Shown in pieces: positions 1 to 7,116 of a stretch of 13,896 bases of DNA; position 1 is the stretch's first letter, and each line of letters opens with the position of its first letter. Below the pieces are notes generated by a model, which searched no databases, was not told where the DNA came from, and saw only the letters and a program-made list of their open reading frames with translations. Source of the DNA: Caldiserica bacterium UBA4822 (lineage in GTDB: Bacteria > Caldisericota > Caldisericia > Cryosericales > Cryosericaceae); NCBI GenBank assembly GCA_002402295.1, contig DHFO01000008.1, positions 36,991 to 50,886 of the forward strand, given 5' to 3'. Both the position numbers and the translations under genes were made by a program.

Positions 1-54
1 TTCAAATCAGATCGCCGGCTCCAGGATTGTTTACGCGCCTTGACACACCTACAC

Positions 55-60
55 GGGAGG
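55..60 (+). promoter_or_regulatory. Shine-Dalgarno site that sets the hppA start
   Basis: GGGAGG lies 9 bases before the ATG at 70. The frame is also open from a TTG at 40, but no Shine-Dalgarno sequence precedes that codon, and the site itself would fall inside that longer reading frame. The ATG at 70 is therefore preferred. The TTGACA string at 40-45 has no matching -10 box at 16-18 bases and is not called a promoter. Confidence 0.7.
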
Positions 61-69
61 ACCTCGGTC

Positions 70-2109
70 ATGAACGTTCCTTCGCAGGCGGGCGGCAGGT
101 TTTCTCTTTTTCCTCTGTCATTTGTTCCCCTTGTCGCGCTCGTCGGGCTCATTGTTGTCATTGTACTGGCGAGATCTATTATCCGGCATCCCCTTGAGGA
201 CCCCGCGGTCCTGCAAGTCACCCTTACGATTCATCGCGGAGCCACAACGTTTCTTGCGCACGAGTACGCGCTGCTCTTTCCCATCCTCGTTGTCGTAGGA
301 ACCCTCCTCTCTCTTGGAAACGGTCTGGTCGCAGGCATCGCGTTTCTTGTTGGCAGTGCTTTTTCGGTTCTGGCCGGTTACATCGGCATGCATATCGCGA
401 CGCAGGCCAACGGGCGGACCACGGTTGCAGCCAGACGATCCCTTGGCGACGCCCTGAACATGGCCTTCTCCGGCGGCTCAGTCATGGGTATTGTTGTCTG
501 CAGCCTTGGCATCGCCGGCTCGTTCGCGTCCATGTTCGGCTCCCTCGCCCTGCTGGGTGACGTTGAGCAAGCACTCGTGGCTGCCACCGGATACTCAATG
601 GGAGCATCCCTGGTGGCTCTGTTTGCCCGTGTAGGTGGTGGCATCTACACGAAGGCAGCGGATGTTGGGGCTGACCTGGTGGGGAAGGTGGAGGCTGGTA
701 TTCCGGAAGACGACCCGCGCAACCCCGCGTCCATTGCCGACAACGTTGGGGACAACGTCGGTGACGTCGCTGGAATGGGAGCGGACCTGTATGAGTCCTA
801 CACAGGAGCGATTCTTGCCGCGGATATTCTTGGATACTGGTTCGCGCGGGAGGGGAGTCTGGCCGACCGGCTTGTAGGGGTCCGATATGTCTACTACGTA
901 GTCGCGGCAGGGTTACTGTTCTCCATCGTCGCAGTCCTGGCGATCAAGTACCTGTCGCGCAGTGGCCGGGTTTCGCCAGAGGCTCTTCTGCGCTTCGGCT
1001 CGATTGGCTCCTCGGTGGGATTGGTCGCCGTTTCTTTTCCCGTTGCATGGCAGCTCTTTGGAAGCTTGAGAGCCGGCGCCTCAGTATCCGTCGGAATTGT
1101 GGCGGGCGTCCTCATCGGACTGACGTCGGAATACTACACATCAGCTCGTCCAGTGCAGCAGATTGCTCTGGCATCACACACTGGTGCTGCTACCAACATT
1201 CTAAGCGGGATGTCGACGGGCATGCGAAGCGTCGTGCTCCCAATCTGCGTCATCGCCGCGGCGGTGGTCATGGCCCATGCGAGTCTTGGTATGTTCGGAA
1301 TCGCCCTGGCTGGTGTTGGCATGCTCGGGACACTTGGCATTTCACTGTCTGTCGACGCATACGGTCCCATCGCGGACAATGCCGGAGGCATTGCCGAACT
1401 GACTGGTCAGGACCCGATCGTGCGAGAGAGAACTGACCAGCTGGATTCGCTCGGAAACACTACTGCTGCTATGGGAAAGGGCTTTGCTATCGGCTCTGCG
1501 GCATTGACAGCGCTGGCGTTGTTCAGCAGTTTCGCACAGGCAGTCGGACTGACAACGCTCAGTATTCTCGACTCGCGCGTCATCGCCGGAATTCTGCTCG
1601 GGGCAGCACTGCCATTCTGGTTCTCATCGCTGCTCATCGAGGCAGTGGATTCCACCGCCAGACTCATGGTTGCGGAGGTGCGGCGCCAGTTCCGCGAAAT
1701 CCCGGGATTGCTGCAGGGAAAGAGCCCATCTGACCCCAATTCGTGCATTGCCATCAGTACAACAGGATCCCTGAAGCATATGGTCCTTCCTGCCCTGATA
1801 GGGATTGCGTCGCCATTCGTTGTGTTCCTGGTCCTTGGTGTCCAGGCAGTCGGAGGTCTCCTGCTGGGAGCCACGGTTACGGGGAGCGTTCTTGGACTTT
1901 ATATGGCCAACGCCGGCGGCGCGTGGGACAATGCAAAGAAGCTGATAGAACGGACCCAGGGTGGAAAGGGAACGACCGACCACCAGGCGAGCGTCGTGGG
2001 AGACACCGTCGGCGATCCACTGAAGGATACCGCTGGGCCTTCCCTGAACATCCTCATCAAGCTGATTTCCGTCGTGTCACTCAGTTTCCTTCCGCTGTTG
2101 CTCAGGTAA
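70..2109 (+). CDS. hppA: Membrane-bound ion-translocating pyrophosphatase, K+-dependent type
   Basis: This integral membrane enzyme hydrolyses pyrophosphate and uses the energy to pump H+ and/or Na+ across the cytoplasmic membrane. It has 679 residues from the ATG at 70, within the family range, and about 16 hydrophobic segments. The substrate signature DVGADLVGKVE is at residues 198-208, followed by EDDPRNPA and the Asp-rich NVGDNVGD stretch near 225-232. The C-terminal GGAWDNAKK (about 616-624) and VGDTVGDPLKDTAGPS (about 643-658) motifs are intact. GNTTAAMGKGF (462-472) carries Ala466 and Gly469, the pairing known for K+-dependent enzymes; K+-independent ones have Lys and Thr there. ADLYESY places a Glu where Na+-pumping and K+-dependent bacterial enzymes carry the gate residue, so Na+ transport is possible but not decided by sequence. 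It is followed by a 122-base gap and is probably transcribed separately from the polysaccharide genes. Confidence 0.96.
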   Translation: MNVPSQAGGRFSLFPLSFVPLVALVGLIVVIVLARSIIRHPLEDPAVLQVTLTIHRGATTFLAHEYALLFPILVVVGTLLSLGNGLVAGIAFLVGSAFSVLAGYIGMHIATQANGRTTVAARRSLGDALNMAFSGGSVMGIVVCSLGIAGSFASMFGSLALLGDVEQALVAATGYSMGASLVALFARVGGGIYTKAADVGADLVGKVEAGIPEDDPRNPASIADNVGDNVGDVAGMGADLYESYTGAILAADILGYWFAREGSLADRLVGVRYVYYVVAAGLLFSIVAVLAIKYLSRSGRVSPEALLRFGSIGSSVGLVAVSFPVAWQLFGSLRAGASVSVGIVAGVLIGLTSEYYTSARPVQQIALASHTGAATNILSGMSTGMRSVVLPICVIAAAVVMAHASLGMFGIALAGVGMLGTLGISLSVDAYGPIADNAGGIAELTGQDPIVRERTDQLDSLGNTTAAMGKGFAIGSAALTALALFSSFAQAVGLTTLSILDSRVIAGILLGAALPFWFSSLLIEAVDSTARLMVAEVRRQFREIPGLLQGKSPSDPNSCIAISTTGSLKHMVLPALIGIASPFVVFLVLGVQAVGGLLLGATVTGSVLGLYMANAGGAWDNAKKLIERTQGGKGTTDHQASVVGDTVGDPLKDTAGPSLNILIKLISVVSLSFLPLLLR

Positions 2110-2162
2110 TCTGGCAACAGAAGGGCCGAGCGGCAGTTTTCTTCAGCCTTTGTATCTTGCGT

Positions 2163-2194
2163 TTGATTCCCAACCGTGTACTCTTACAGTACAC
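2163..2194 (+). promoter_or_regulatory. Candidate promoter with overlapping palindromic operator, upstream of the LCP gene
   Basis: A perfect inverted repeat, GTGTACT (2176-2182) and AGTACAC (2188-2194), is separated by five bases (CTTAC). It sits on a weak sigma70-like promoter: TTGATT at 2163-2168, 16 bases, then TACAGT at 2185-2190, so the -10 box lies inside the palindrome. The LCP ATG is 38 bases after the palindrome. This placement fits a repressor site, but it was found by eye from a single copy, and the promoter matches consensus only partly. Confidence 0.4.
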
Positions 2195-2231
2195 ATGAAG
2201 AGTCGTGGATTCATACGCGAGGGAAGCACTT

Positions 2232-3215
2232 ATGGAAAATGAAAATGAACATCGAACGAGCAGGTCCCGGGGAAGCAATGTCCGCCGAACTATCCTGATC
2301 GGAGTCGTTGTGGTCCTCGCGCTGGCAGTGGGCGTCGGAGGCTACAGTGTATTCTCGCTCTACAGGTCTCTCAATTCCATGAACCCTGGTGCGAGCGGGG
2401 CCACACGTTCTACGCTGAATCTGAATCAGCGTATCAACATTCTGATCATGGGGGTTGACTCGAGGGATCCGTCTGACCCGGGACGCTCGGACAGCATCAT
2501 GCTTGTCGGCTTCGATCCGGTCTCCGGCACAATCAACGTTATGTCCATTCCGCGGGATTCACGAGTCAACATTCCTGGTCACGGGTATGACAAGATCAAT
2601 GCCACGACCAATCCTGACTACTTTTCCGATGGTGGCATTCCCCTCCTGGAGAGGACCATCGAGGGTATGATCCCCGGCATCCGCATCAATTACTACGCTA
2701 AGACCGATTTCGCCGGGTTTGAGAAGGTCATCGATGCCCTTGGCGGCGTAACCATCAATGTCGAGAAGCGTATGTACTACAAGTCTGCGGATACGCTCAT
2801 CGATTTGCAGCCTGGGGTGCAGCACATGGATGGAAAGACCGCACTGGGATATGCCCGCTTCCGCCACGACACCGTGGGCGATTTCGGGTCGTGGGGTGGC
2901 GAGGAGTACGGACGAGTCGTCCGCCAAAAGGAGCTGTTCAAGGCCATCATTGCACAGACTACCGCGTTGCGCAATGTCTGGAAACTGCCACCCGTGATAC
3001 GTGCCATCGAGGAAGCTGTTACGACGGATCTGCTGCCCGCCGACATGCTTCATCTTGCCCTCGCGTTCAAAGATGCAACCGACAAGCAGGTTACCGCAGT
3101 CGTCTTCCCTGGGGCGCCCGGCACCGTCGACAAGGTGTCTTACGTTATTCCCGACCTCGAGACACTGCGGACCAAGGTCGCTCCATTGTTCGGGCCTCTC
3201 ACCGTCTCAAAGTAG
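2232..3215 (+). CDS. LytR-CpsA-Psr (LCP) family cell-wall polymer ligase
   Basis: LCP proteins transfer lipid-linked anionic polymers (teichoic acid, capsule, secondary wall polymer) to peptidoglycan on the outer face of the membrane. The 327-residue protein has a basic N-terminus, one membrane segment (about 19-42) and an extracellular LCP domain. Family motifs are complete: ILIMGVDSRD with GRSDS at 84-88, SIPRDSRV (105-112) with Arg108 and Asp109, DKINA (120-124), the FAGFEKVIDALGGV segment, YARFRHD (207-213), and RVVRQ (228-232). These Arg and Asp residues bind the polyprenyl pyrophosphate and metal in known structures. The ATG at 2232 is chosen because GAGGGA lies 7 bases upstream; the GTG at 2205 has no such site. 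It is probably the first gene of the polysaccharide cluster, and that context supports ligation of the polymer made by the following genes. Confidence 0.93.
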   Translation: MENENEHRTSRSRGSNVRRTILIGVVVVLALAVGVGGYSVFSLYRSLNSMNPGASGATRSTLNLNQRINILIMGVDSRDPSDPGRSDSIMLVGFDPVSGTINVMSIPRDSRVNIPGHGYDKINATTNPDYFSDGGIPLLERTIEGMIPGIRINYYAKTDFAGFEKVIDALGGVTINVEKRMYYKSADTLIDLQPGVQHMDGKTALGYARFRHDTVGDFGSWGGEEYGRVVRQKELFKAIIAQTTALRNVWKLPPVIRAIEEAVTTDLLPADMLHLALAFKDATDKQVTAVVFPGAPGTVDKVSYVIPDLETLRTKVAPLFGPLTVSK

Positions 3216-3317
3216 GAGACCGGATACGGCGGTGCAACGCATCAAGCGTACCAGCGGCAGCCTCGTTCCTTCCAGGCCTGCGTCGGCAGGTCACAGCATG
3301 TGACACAGGGCATTGGA

Positions 3318-4271
3318 ATGGTGGCGATGTCAGGGAAGCCTATCGGCAAGATCATCGCTGTGGTGATTACCGTCGACCGGGCAGACACAGCTTCCCGATG
3401 TGTCGGAGCCCTGCTTGATGGCAGCAAGAGTCCCGATGTAGTCGTTGTGGTAGACAATGGCTCCATCATTCCGTTCGCCCTGCCTCCGGAGTACCAGAGC
3501 AGGGCAATGGTTGTCCGCCTAGAACACAATTCGGGACCCGCCGGCGGGGCGTCGGCCGGCCAGCGGGCAGCTCTGAATGATGGAGCAGATTGGGTGTGGA
3601 TGATAGACGATGACGCCGTTGTCGAACCTGATGCCCTCGAGACGCTCATCGAGGCAGCGCAGCATGGCGACTCATCTCGCTATTTCCGCGCTGTGTGCTA
3701 TGACATGACCAACCGTGACGTCCCATTCTACAACTCATTCGTGTACGACCGCGTCACAGGTCTCCTCCGGCCCGTACCTCGCGAGTGTTATACTGCGCCG
3801 CAGTTTCCATTCGATGCTTGCAGCATGGCCGGGCTCTTCGTGTCCGCCGCCCTGCTACAGGCGGCAGGAACGTTCGATGCGTCTCTCTTCGGATGGTATG
3901 ATGATACGGAGTTTACTCTGCGTGCTACGCTGTTGGGATTTCACGGGTATGCGGTTCCGGCGAGCCGGGTGTTGCATCCCTCGGCGAATCGGAGGAGCGT
4001 TCGTGTGCTGGGCAGATCGTTCCTGGTTCTGGCGGATGATCCACGCCGCCTGTACTATGGAACAAGAAACTGCATTCTGACACAGCGGCGTCTGCTCACG
4101 CACGCGCGCTTTGTGTTCCTGTTCTTGCCCGTATTTGTGGGGCGTCGTTTTGTTTCAATTGTTGCGCTGTACAATAATCGGCGTGCCTTTCTCCGCTGTT
4201 TCCTGCAGGGCGTTGCGGATGGGCTTCACGGCACGCACGGCGAACTCGTTTCAGGGGGTCAGACAGCATGA
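3318..4271 (+). CDS. GT2 family glycosyltransferase (rhamnosyl/galactofuranosyl-transferase-like)
   Basis: A GT-A fold glycosyltransferase predicted to add a sugar from a nucleotide donor to a lipid-linked glycan at the inner face of the membrane. The N-terminal strand (IIAVVITVDRA) and VVVVDNGS match the nucleotide-binding start of GT2. EHNSGPAGGASAGQ followed by WVWMIDDDAVV gives the metal-binding DDD at residues 97-99. FGWYDDTEFTLR (191-202) supplies the acidic acceptor-base region. The order NSGPAGG...DDD...GWYDD.E resembles the RfbF/GlfT1 branch of GT2. A hydrophobic stretch near the C-terminus (VFLFLPVFVGRRFVSIVAL) suggests membrane association. The ATG at 3318 has AGGG 7 bases upstream; GTG 3300 and ATG 3327 are alternatives. 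The stop overlaps the next start as ATGA. The sugar specificity cannot be read from the sequence. Confidence 0.87.
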   Translation: MVAMSGKPIGKIIAVVITVDRADTASRCVGALLDGSKSPDVVVVVDNGSIIPFALPPEYQSRAMVVRLEHNSGPAGGASAGQRAALNDGADWVWMIDDDAVVEPDALETLIEAAQHGDSSRYFRAVCYDMTNRDVPFYNSFVYDRVTGLLRPVPRECYTAPQFPFDACSMAGLFVSAALLQAAGTFDASLFGWYDDTEFTLRATLLGFHGYAVPASRVLHPSANRRSVRVLGRSFLVLADDPRRLYYGTRNCILTQRRLLTHARFVFLFLPVFVGRRFVSIVALYNNRRAFLRCFLQGVADGLHGTHGELVSGGQTA

Positions 4272-4726
4272 AGAAGAAGTGGGTAGTTGGTATCGTTCTT
4301 GCTCTTCTCATTGTCGGTGGCGTGGCGGTGGCATACCGACTCACACGACCAGCTACGGGCGACGGCGAAACGAGCGGCTCAAGAATCAGGGCAACATTCC
4401 TTGCCTACGAGATTCAGCCAGAGACTGCCGCAATGATCAAGACGGGAACTCCTCTGTATGATGAGACGGGCAAGAAGTGTTTCATGATCACCGGTGTGAG
4501 CATGGCCGCTGCACGAGAGGTCGCCACAGACGCAACCGGCGTACTCCACTCAGCCCAGCACCCATTCCTCAAGGATGTTGTCATTACCGCCGAATCGGTG
4601 GACGCGAGGGTTGCGTGGGCATACATCTACGGCCGCGACAAGATCCTCGCTGGCGCCAACGTTGCCATTTATGGAGACAACTGGAAGGTCTGGACGCGCA
4701 TTCTCACTGTCGAAGCCATCCAATAG
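4268..4726 (+). CDS. Small membrane-anchored protein, DUF4330-like
   Basis: The 152-residue protein has a basic start (MKKKW), one hydrophobic segment at about residues 5-23 and a soluble remainder expected outside the membrane. The soluble part is rich in predicted short beta strands and has the pattern IKTGTPLYDETGKKCFMITGV ... VVITAESV ... ILAGANVAIYGDNWKVWTRILTVE. That order (a 'must not exceed / device setting' style half, then a second half ending in strand-rich repeats) recalls DUF4330 proteins, which are a membrane anchor plus a small beta domain and have no established function. The assignment is by pattern only. Translation starts at the ATG within the ATGA overlap with the GT2 gene, with AGGGGG 9 bases upstream. 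Its place between a glycosyltransferase and the ligase/polymerase gene suggests an accessory role in polymer assembly. Confidence 0.6.
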   Translation: MKKKWVVGIVLALLIVGGVAVAYRLTRPATGDGETSGSRIRATFLAYEIQPETAAMIKTGTPLYDETGKKCFMITGVSMAAAREVATDATGVLHSAQHPFLKDVVITAESVDARVAWAYIYGRDKILAGANVAIYGDNWKVWTRILTVEAIQ

Positions 4727-4733
4727 GGCCATC

Positions 4734-5957
4734 GTGACCGTGGTACCCGCGAGGAGGCGGCTCACAGCACAGTGGTTCCTGCTGATTGTCGCCTACTACC
4801 CTCTTCTTGACTGGCTGATTCGCAAGGGTGACCTCCCCTTCTCGACCCTGTGGGAGGAGGTGGTACTTGGGGGATTCCTGGTGGCAGCCCTGATAATCAG
4901 TCGGCGGAAGCTGATACCGTTGCTATCATCGCCTATCGTCGTAACAGGGTTTCTGTTTGCGGCGGCAGCATTGTTCGGTTTCGCCCTGAACTCGTACTAC
5001 ATCAGCGCGTTCATTCATGAAGCTCGCCTGGCCTTCGAACCCTTCATGGCATTCGTCATTGTGTGGCTGCTGGTAGACGACCATTCGACCGAACTGCTGC
5101 GCTGGCTGGTGCCTCACCTCATTGTTGCGGCCTCGATTGTAGCGGCCATTGGCGTGTATCAATACGTGCGGAAAGTTCCGATTCCTGCGCAGTGGCTCGA
5201 CAAGGATACGGAAACCGGGATCATCAGCACTCGGGCGTTCTCACTGTTCGGAAGCCCGAATGTACTGGCCGGGTATCTGGAGATGATCTTCCCGCTTGGG
5301 CTCTACGCGTCGCTTGCAGAATCGCGTCCGCTTCGCCGGGCCGGTTTCCTCGTCTGTTCCGTTGTGCTGGGAAGCGGACTGTTGCTGACGCTTACACGCG
5401 CAGCATGGCTGTCGACGGGCGGAGCCTTTTTTGTAGGGCTCTTCCTGCTGTATCCATGGCTTGGCCTTGGCAGTGCTGCAGCGGCCGGTGTCGTGCTCGC
5501 GGCAGTACCAACGTTCAGGCTGCGCATGACTACCCTGTTGAGTCCAGAGTACGTCGACAAAAGCAACAACCTCGGGCGCCTGTTCCGGTGGAGACAGGCA
5601 TTCGTGAACCTCATGGGGCATCCTCTGCTTGGGAGTGGTCTTGGGAGCTTTGGAGGATCCGCGGCGCAGAAGTACGGCTACTTTACAGGTATTTCGATGG
5701 ATTCTGTCTGGATACGCGTGCTTGCGGAAACAGGGATTCTGGGATTCACTAGCTACCTGATATGGTTTGCAACTGCGTTTGCATCCGTTGCCGTGCGGTT
5801 CTTCCGGACGCGAGACAGGCTCTGGCTCTTTACGTCCATCGGGCTGCTTGCGCTGCTCGTGAATCTGTTCACGGATAACCTTCTCGATTCTTGGGCAATT
5901 GCGCTGCTACTATGGACTCTTTTCGCGCTGGGAGCGATTCCGGAGACGCAGGCGTGA
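4734..5957 (+). CDS. O-antigen ligase / Wzy polymerase-type membrane protein
   Basis: A 407-residue polytopic membrane protein with about ten to twelve hydrophobic segments and a large extracellular loop in the C-terminal half, the layout of the Wzy_C (O-antigen ligase) superfamily. Members polymerise or transfer undecaprenyl-linked glycans outside the membrane. Recognisable family features are TLTRAAW (219-225, the T-x-S/T-R-G/A element), GHPLLGSGLGSFGG (295-308) and DSVWIRVLAETGILGF (323-338). Well-studied ligases have a His before the last block; here the position reads ISMDSVW with no His. The start is the GTG at 4734, 5 bases after AGGG and 7 bases after the preceding stop; the frame is open further upstream but only as an overlap with the previous gene. 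Its end overlaps the next gene as GTGA. With an LCP ligase in the cluster, a polymerase role is more likely than final ligation. Confidence 0.87.
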   Translation: MTVVPARRRLTAQWFLLIVAYYPLLDWLIRKGDLPFSTLWEEVVLGGFLVAALIISRRKLIPLLSSPIVVTGFLFAAAALFGFALNSYYISAFIHEARLAFEPFMAFVIVWLLVDDHSTELLRWLVPHLIVAASIVAAIGVYQYVRKVPIPAQWLDKDTETGIISTRAFSLFGSPNVLAGYLEMIFPLGLYASLAESRPLRRAGFLVCSVVLGSGLLLTLTRAAWLSTGGAFFVGLFLLYPWLGLGSAAAAGVVLAAVPTFRLRMTTLLSPEYVDKSNNLGRLFRWRQAFVNLMGHPLLGSGLGSFGGSAAQKYGYFTGISMDSVWIRVLAETGILGFTSYLIWFATAFASVAVRFFRTRDRLWLFTSIGLLALLVNLFTDNLLDSWAIALLLWTLFALGAIPETQA

Positions 5958-7102
5958 AGGCCCTCGTTCTCAGCACCAACAACTACCGGTCGTTTCCCAG
6001 TCGAAAACAGCGGTTTGCGCAGCGACTGGCCGAGCGGGGCTACGACGTTCTGTATGTTGAGGCGCCGGTGACGTGGCTCGCTGCCGCCTATCCCCGGCAG
6101 CGGTCGAAGCTCAACGCGTGGCGTGCCGGAGCGCGTGCTCAGGGACAACACCTGTGGACGGCCTCTCCTTCGCCCTGGCTGCCACTGTTCAAGAAGTATG
6201 AGCACATAGCTGACCACGATGCCGTCGTGTATTACCGGTATCTTTCGCGGTTGCCCGGCGGGTGGACCACGGACCTTGGCGTTGTACTGAGTTATCTGCC
6301 CTTCGTGCCCGAGACTCTGCGACTCCTGAGGGCTCCGGTCGTCTACGACTGCGTCGACGATCACAGTTCCTACCCGGGACTTATCGACAGGAATACCGTC
6401 ATTCGTCTTGAGCAGAGGACAGCCAGCGTCGCAGACGCCGTGGTGGCAACGAATGAAACGATCGCCAGCCGGTTCACGACCTGGCTGGACAAGCTCAGTA
6501 TCATTCCGAACGGCGTTGACTACGATCTCTTTGCGGGGCCCGGCATGTCCGTTCTGAAACCAGGTGGTGGACTGTCAAGGAATCACAGCCTTCTGTATGT
6601 TGGAGCGATGCGTGAGTGGTTTGACACTGAGATAGTGGCAGCTGTGGCACGGGCGTTTCCCGAGTATAGCATTGACTGCTTCGGAGCTGCTCTCCCATCA
6701 GTGTGCCAGGCACTGGCTGGTTTGCCGAGCGTGCACTTCAAGGGGAGTCTGCCTCAGAGGGCGATTGCACAGCTTGCGCCGCTGTATGATGCTGCACTTA
6801 TCCCGTTCCGTATGTCTCCACTCACGCAGGGAGTCGACCCCCTCAAGTTCTACGAGTATACGTCAGCCGGGCTTCCTGTCGTTTCCTCCCCGATTGACGC
6901 TCTGGGGGCCTTCGATGAGTCCATGGTACGCATCGCATTCACGCCAGATGAGTTCGTGACCGCTGTCCAGAGCAGCATTGACAGCGACTCAGTAGAGCTC
7001 AGGCTTCACCGCATCGAATCATCGCGCCGCTTCGACTGGTCATATCGGATTGCCGAGTTCGACCGAGTCATCGACGCGACACTGTCTCACCGAGACGCAT
7101 GA
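5954..7102 (+). CDS. GT4-type (GT-B fold) glycosyltransferase, TuaH-like
   Basis: Predicted retaining glycosyltransferase of 382 residues with a GT-B fold, acting on the cytoplasmic side. The first half has the Rossmann-like start MKALVLSTNNYRSFPSRKQRFAQRLAERGYDVLYVE and the segment VVYDCVDDHSSYPG (about 129-142). The second half has IIPNGVDYDLF (183-193) and DPLKFYEYTSAGLPVVSSP (295-313), the donor-binding block of this group; the usual E-x7-E pair is represented by the Glu at 301 and following residues. The DCVDD and DPLKFYEY pattern is like proteins annotated TuaH, a teichuronic acid glycosyltransferase, but specificity is unknown. The GTG start overlaps the upstream stop (GTGA), with GGAG 8 bases before it; translation is probably coupled to the polymerase gene. 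Confidence 0.88.
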   Translation: MKALVLSTNNYRSFPSRKQRFAQRLAERGYDVLYVEAPVTWLAAAYPRQRSKLNAWRAGARAQGQHLWTASPSPWLPLFKKYEHIADHDAVVYYRYLSRLPGGWTTDLGVVLSYLPFVPETLRLLRAPVVYDCVDDHSSYPGLIDRNTVIRLEQRTASVADAVVATNETIASRFTTWLDKLSIIPNGVDYDLFAGPGMSVLKPGGGLSRNHSLLYVGAMREWFDTEIVAAVARAFPEYSIDCFGAALPSVCQALAGLPSVHFKGSLPQRAIAQLAPLYDAALIPFRMSPLTQGVDPLKFYEYTSAGLPVVSSPIDALGAFDESMVRIAFTPDEFVTAVQSSIDSDSVELRLHRIESSRRFDWSYRIAEFDRVIDATLSHRDA

Positions 7103-7116
7103 CACTGGAGGAGTCA

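Noticed and set aside
40..69. TTG start at 40 for hppA, and TTGACA at 40-45 as a -35 box
   Set aside because: A good Shine-Dalgarno site points to the ATG at 70, and no -10 box lies at proper spacing after TTGACA.
2125..2143. GCCGAGCGGC followed by TTTTCTT after hppA as an intrinsic terminator
   Set aside because: The symmetry leaves only a two-base loop, or a three-base stem with a four-base loop, too weak for a confident call despite the T-rich tail.
3277..3290. CCTGC-GTCG-GCAGG hairpin before the GT2 gene as a terminator or attenuator
   Set aside because: Only a five-base stem with no U-tract, in a 102-base gap; nothing else supports a function.
7099..7116. ATG at 7099 as dehydrogenase start through an ATGA overlap
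   Set aside because: No Shine-Dalgarno site precedes it, whereas GGAGG is 5 bases before the ATG at 7117 and the protein fold begins there.
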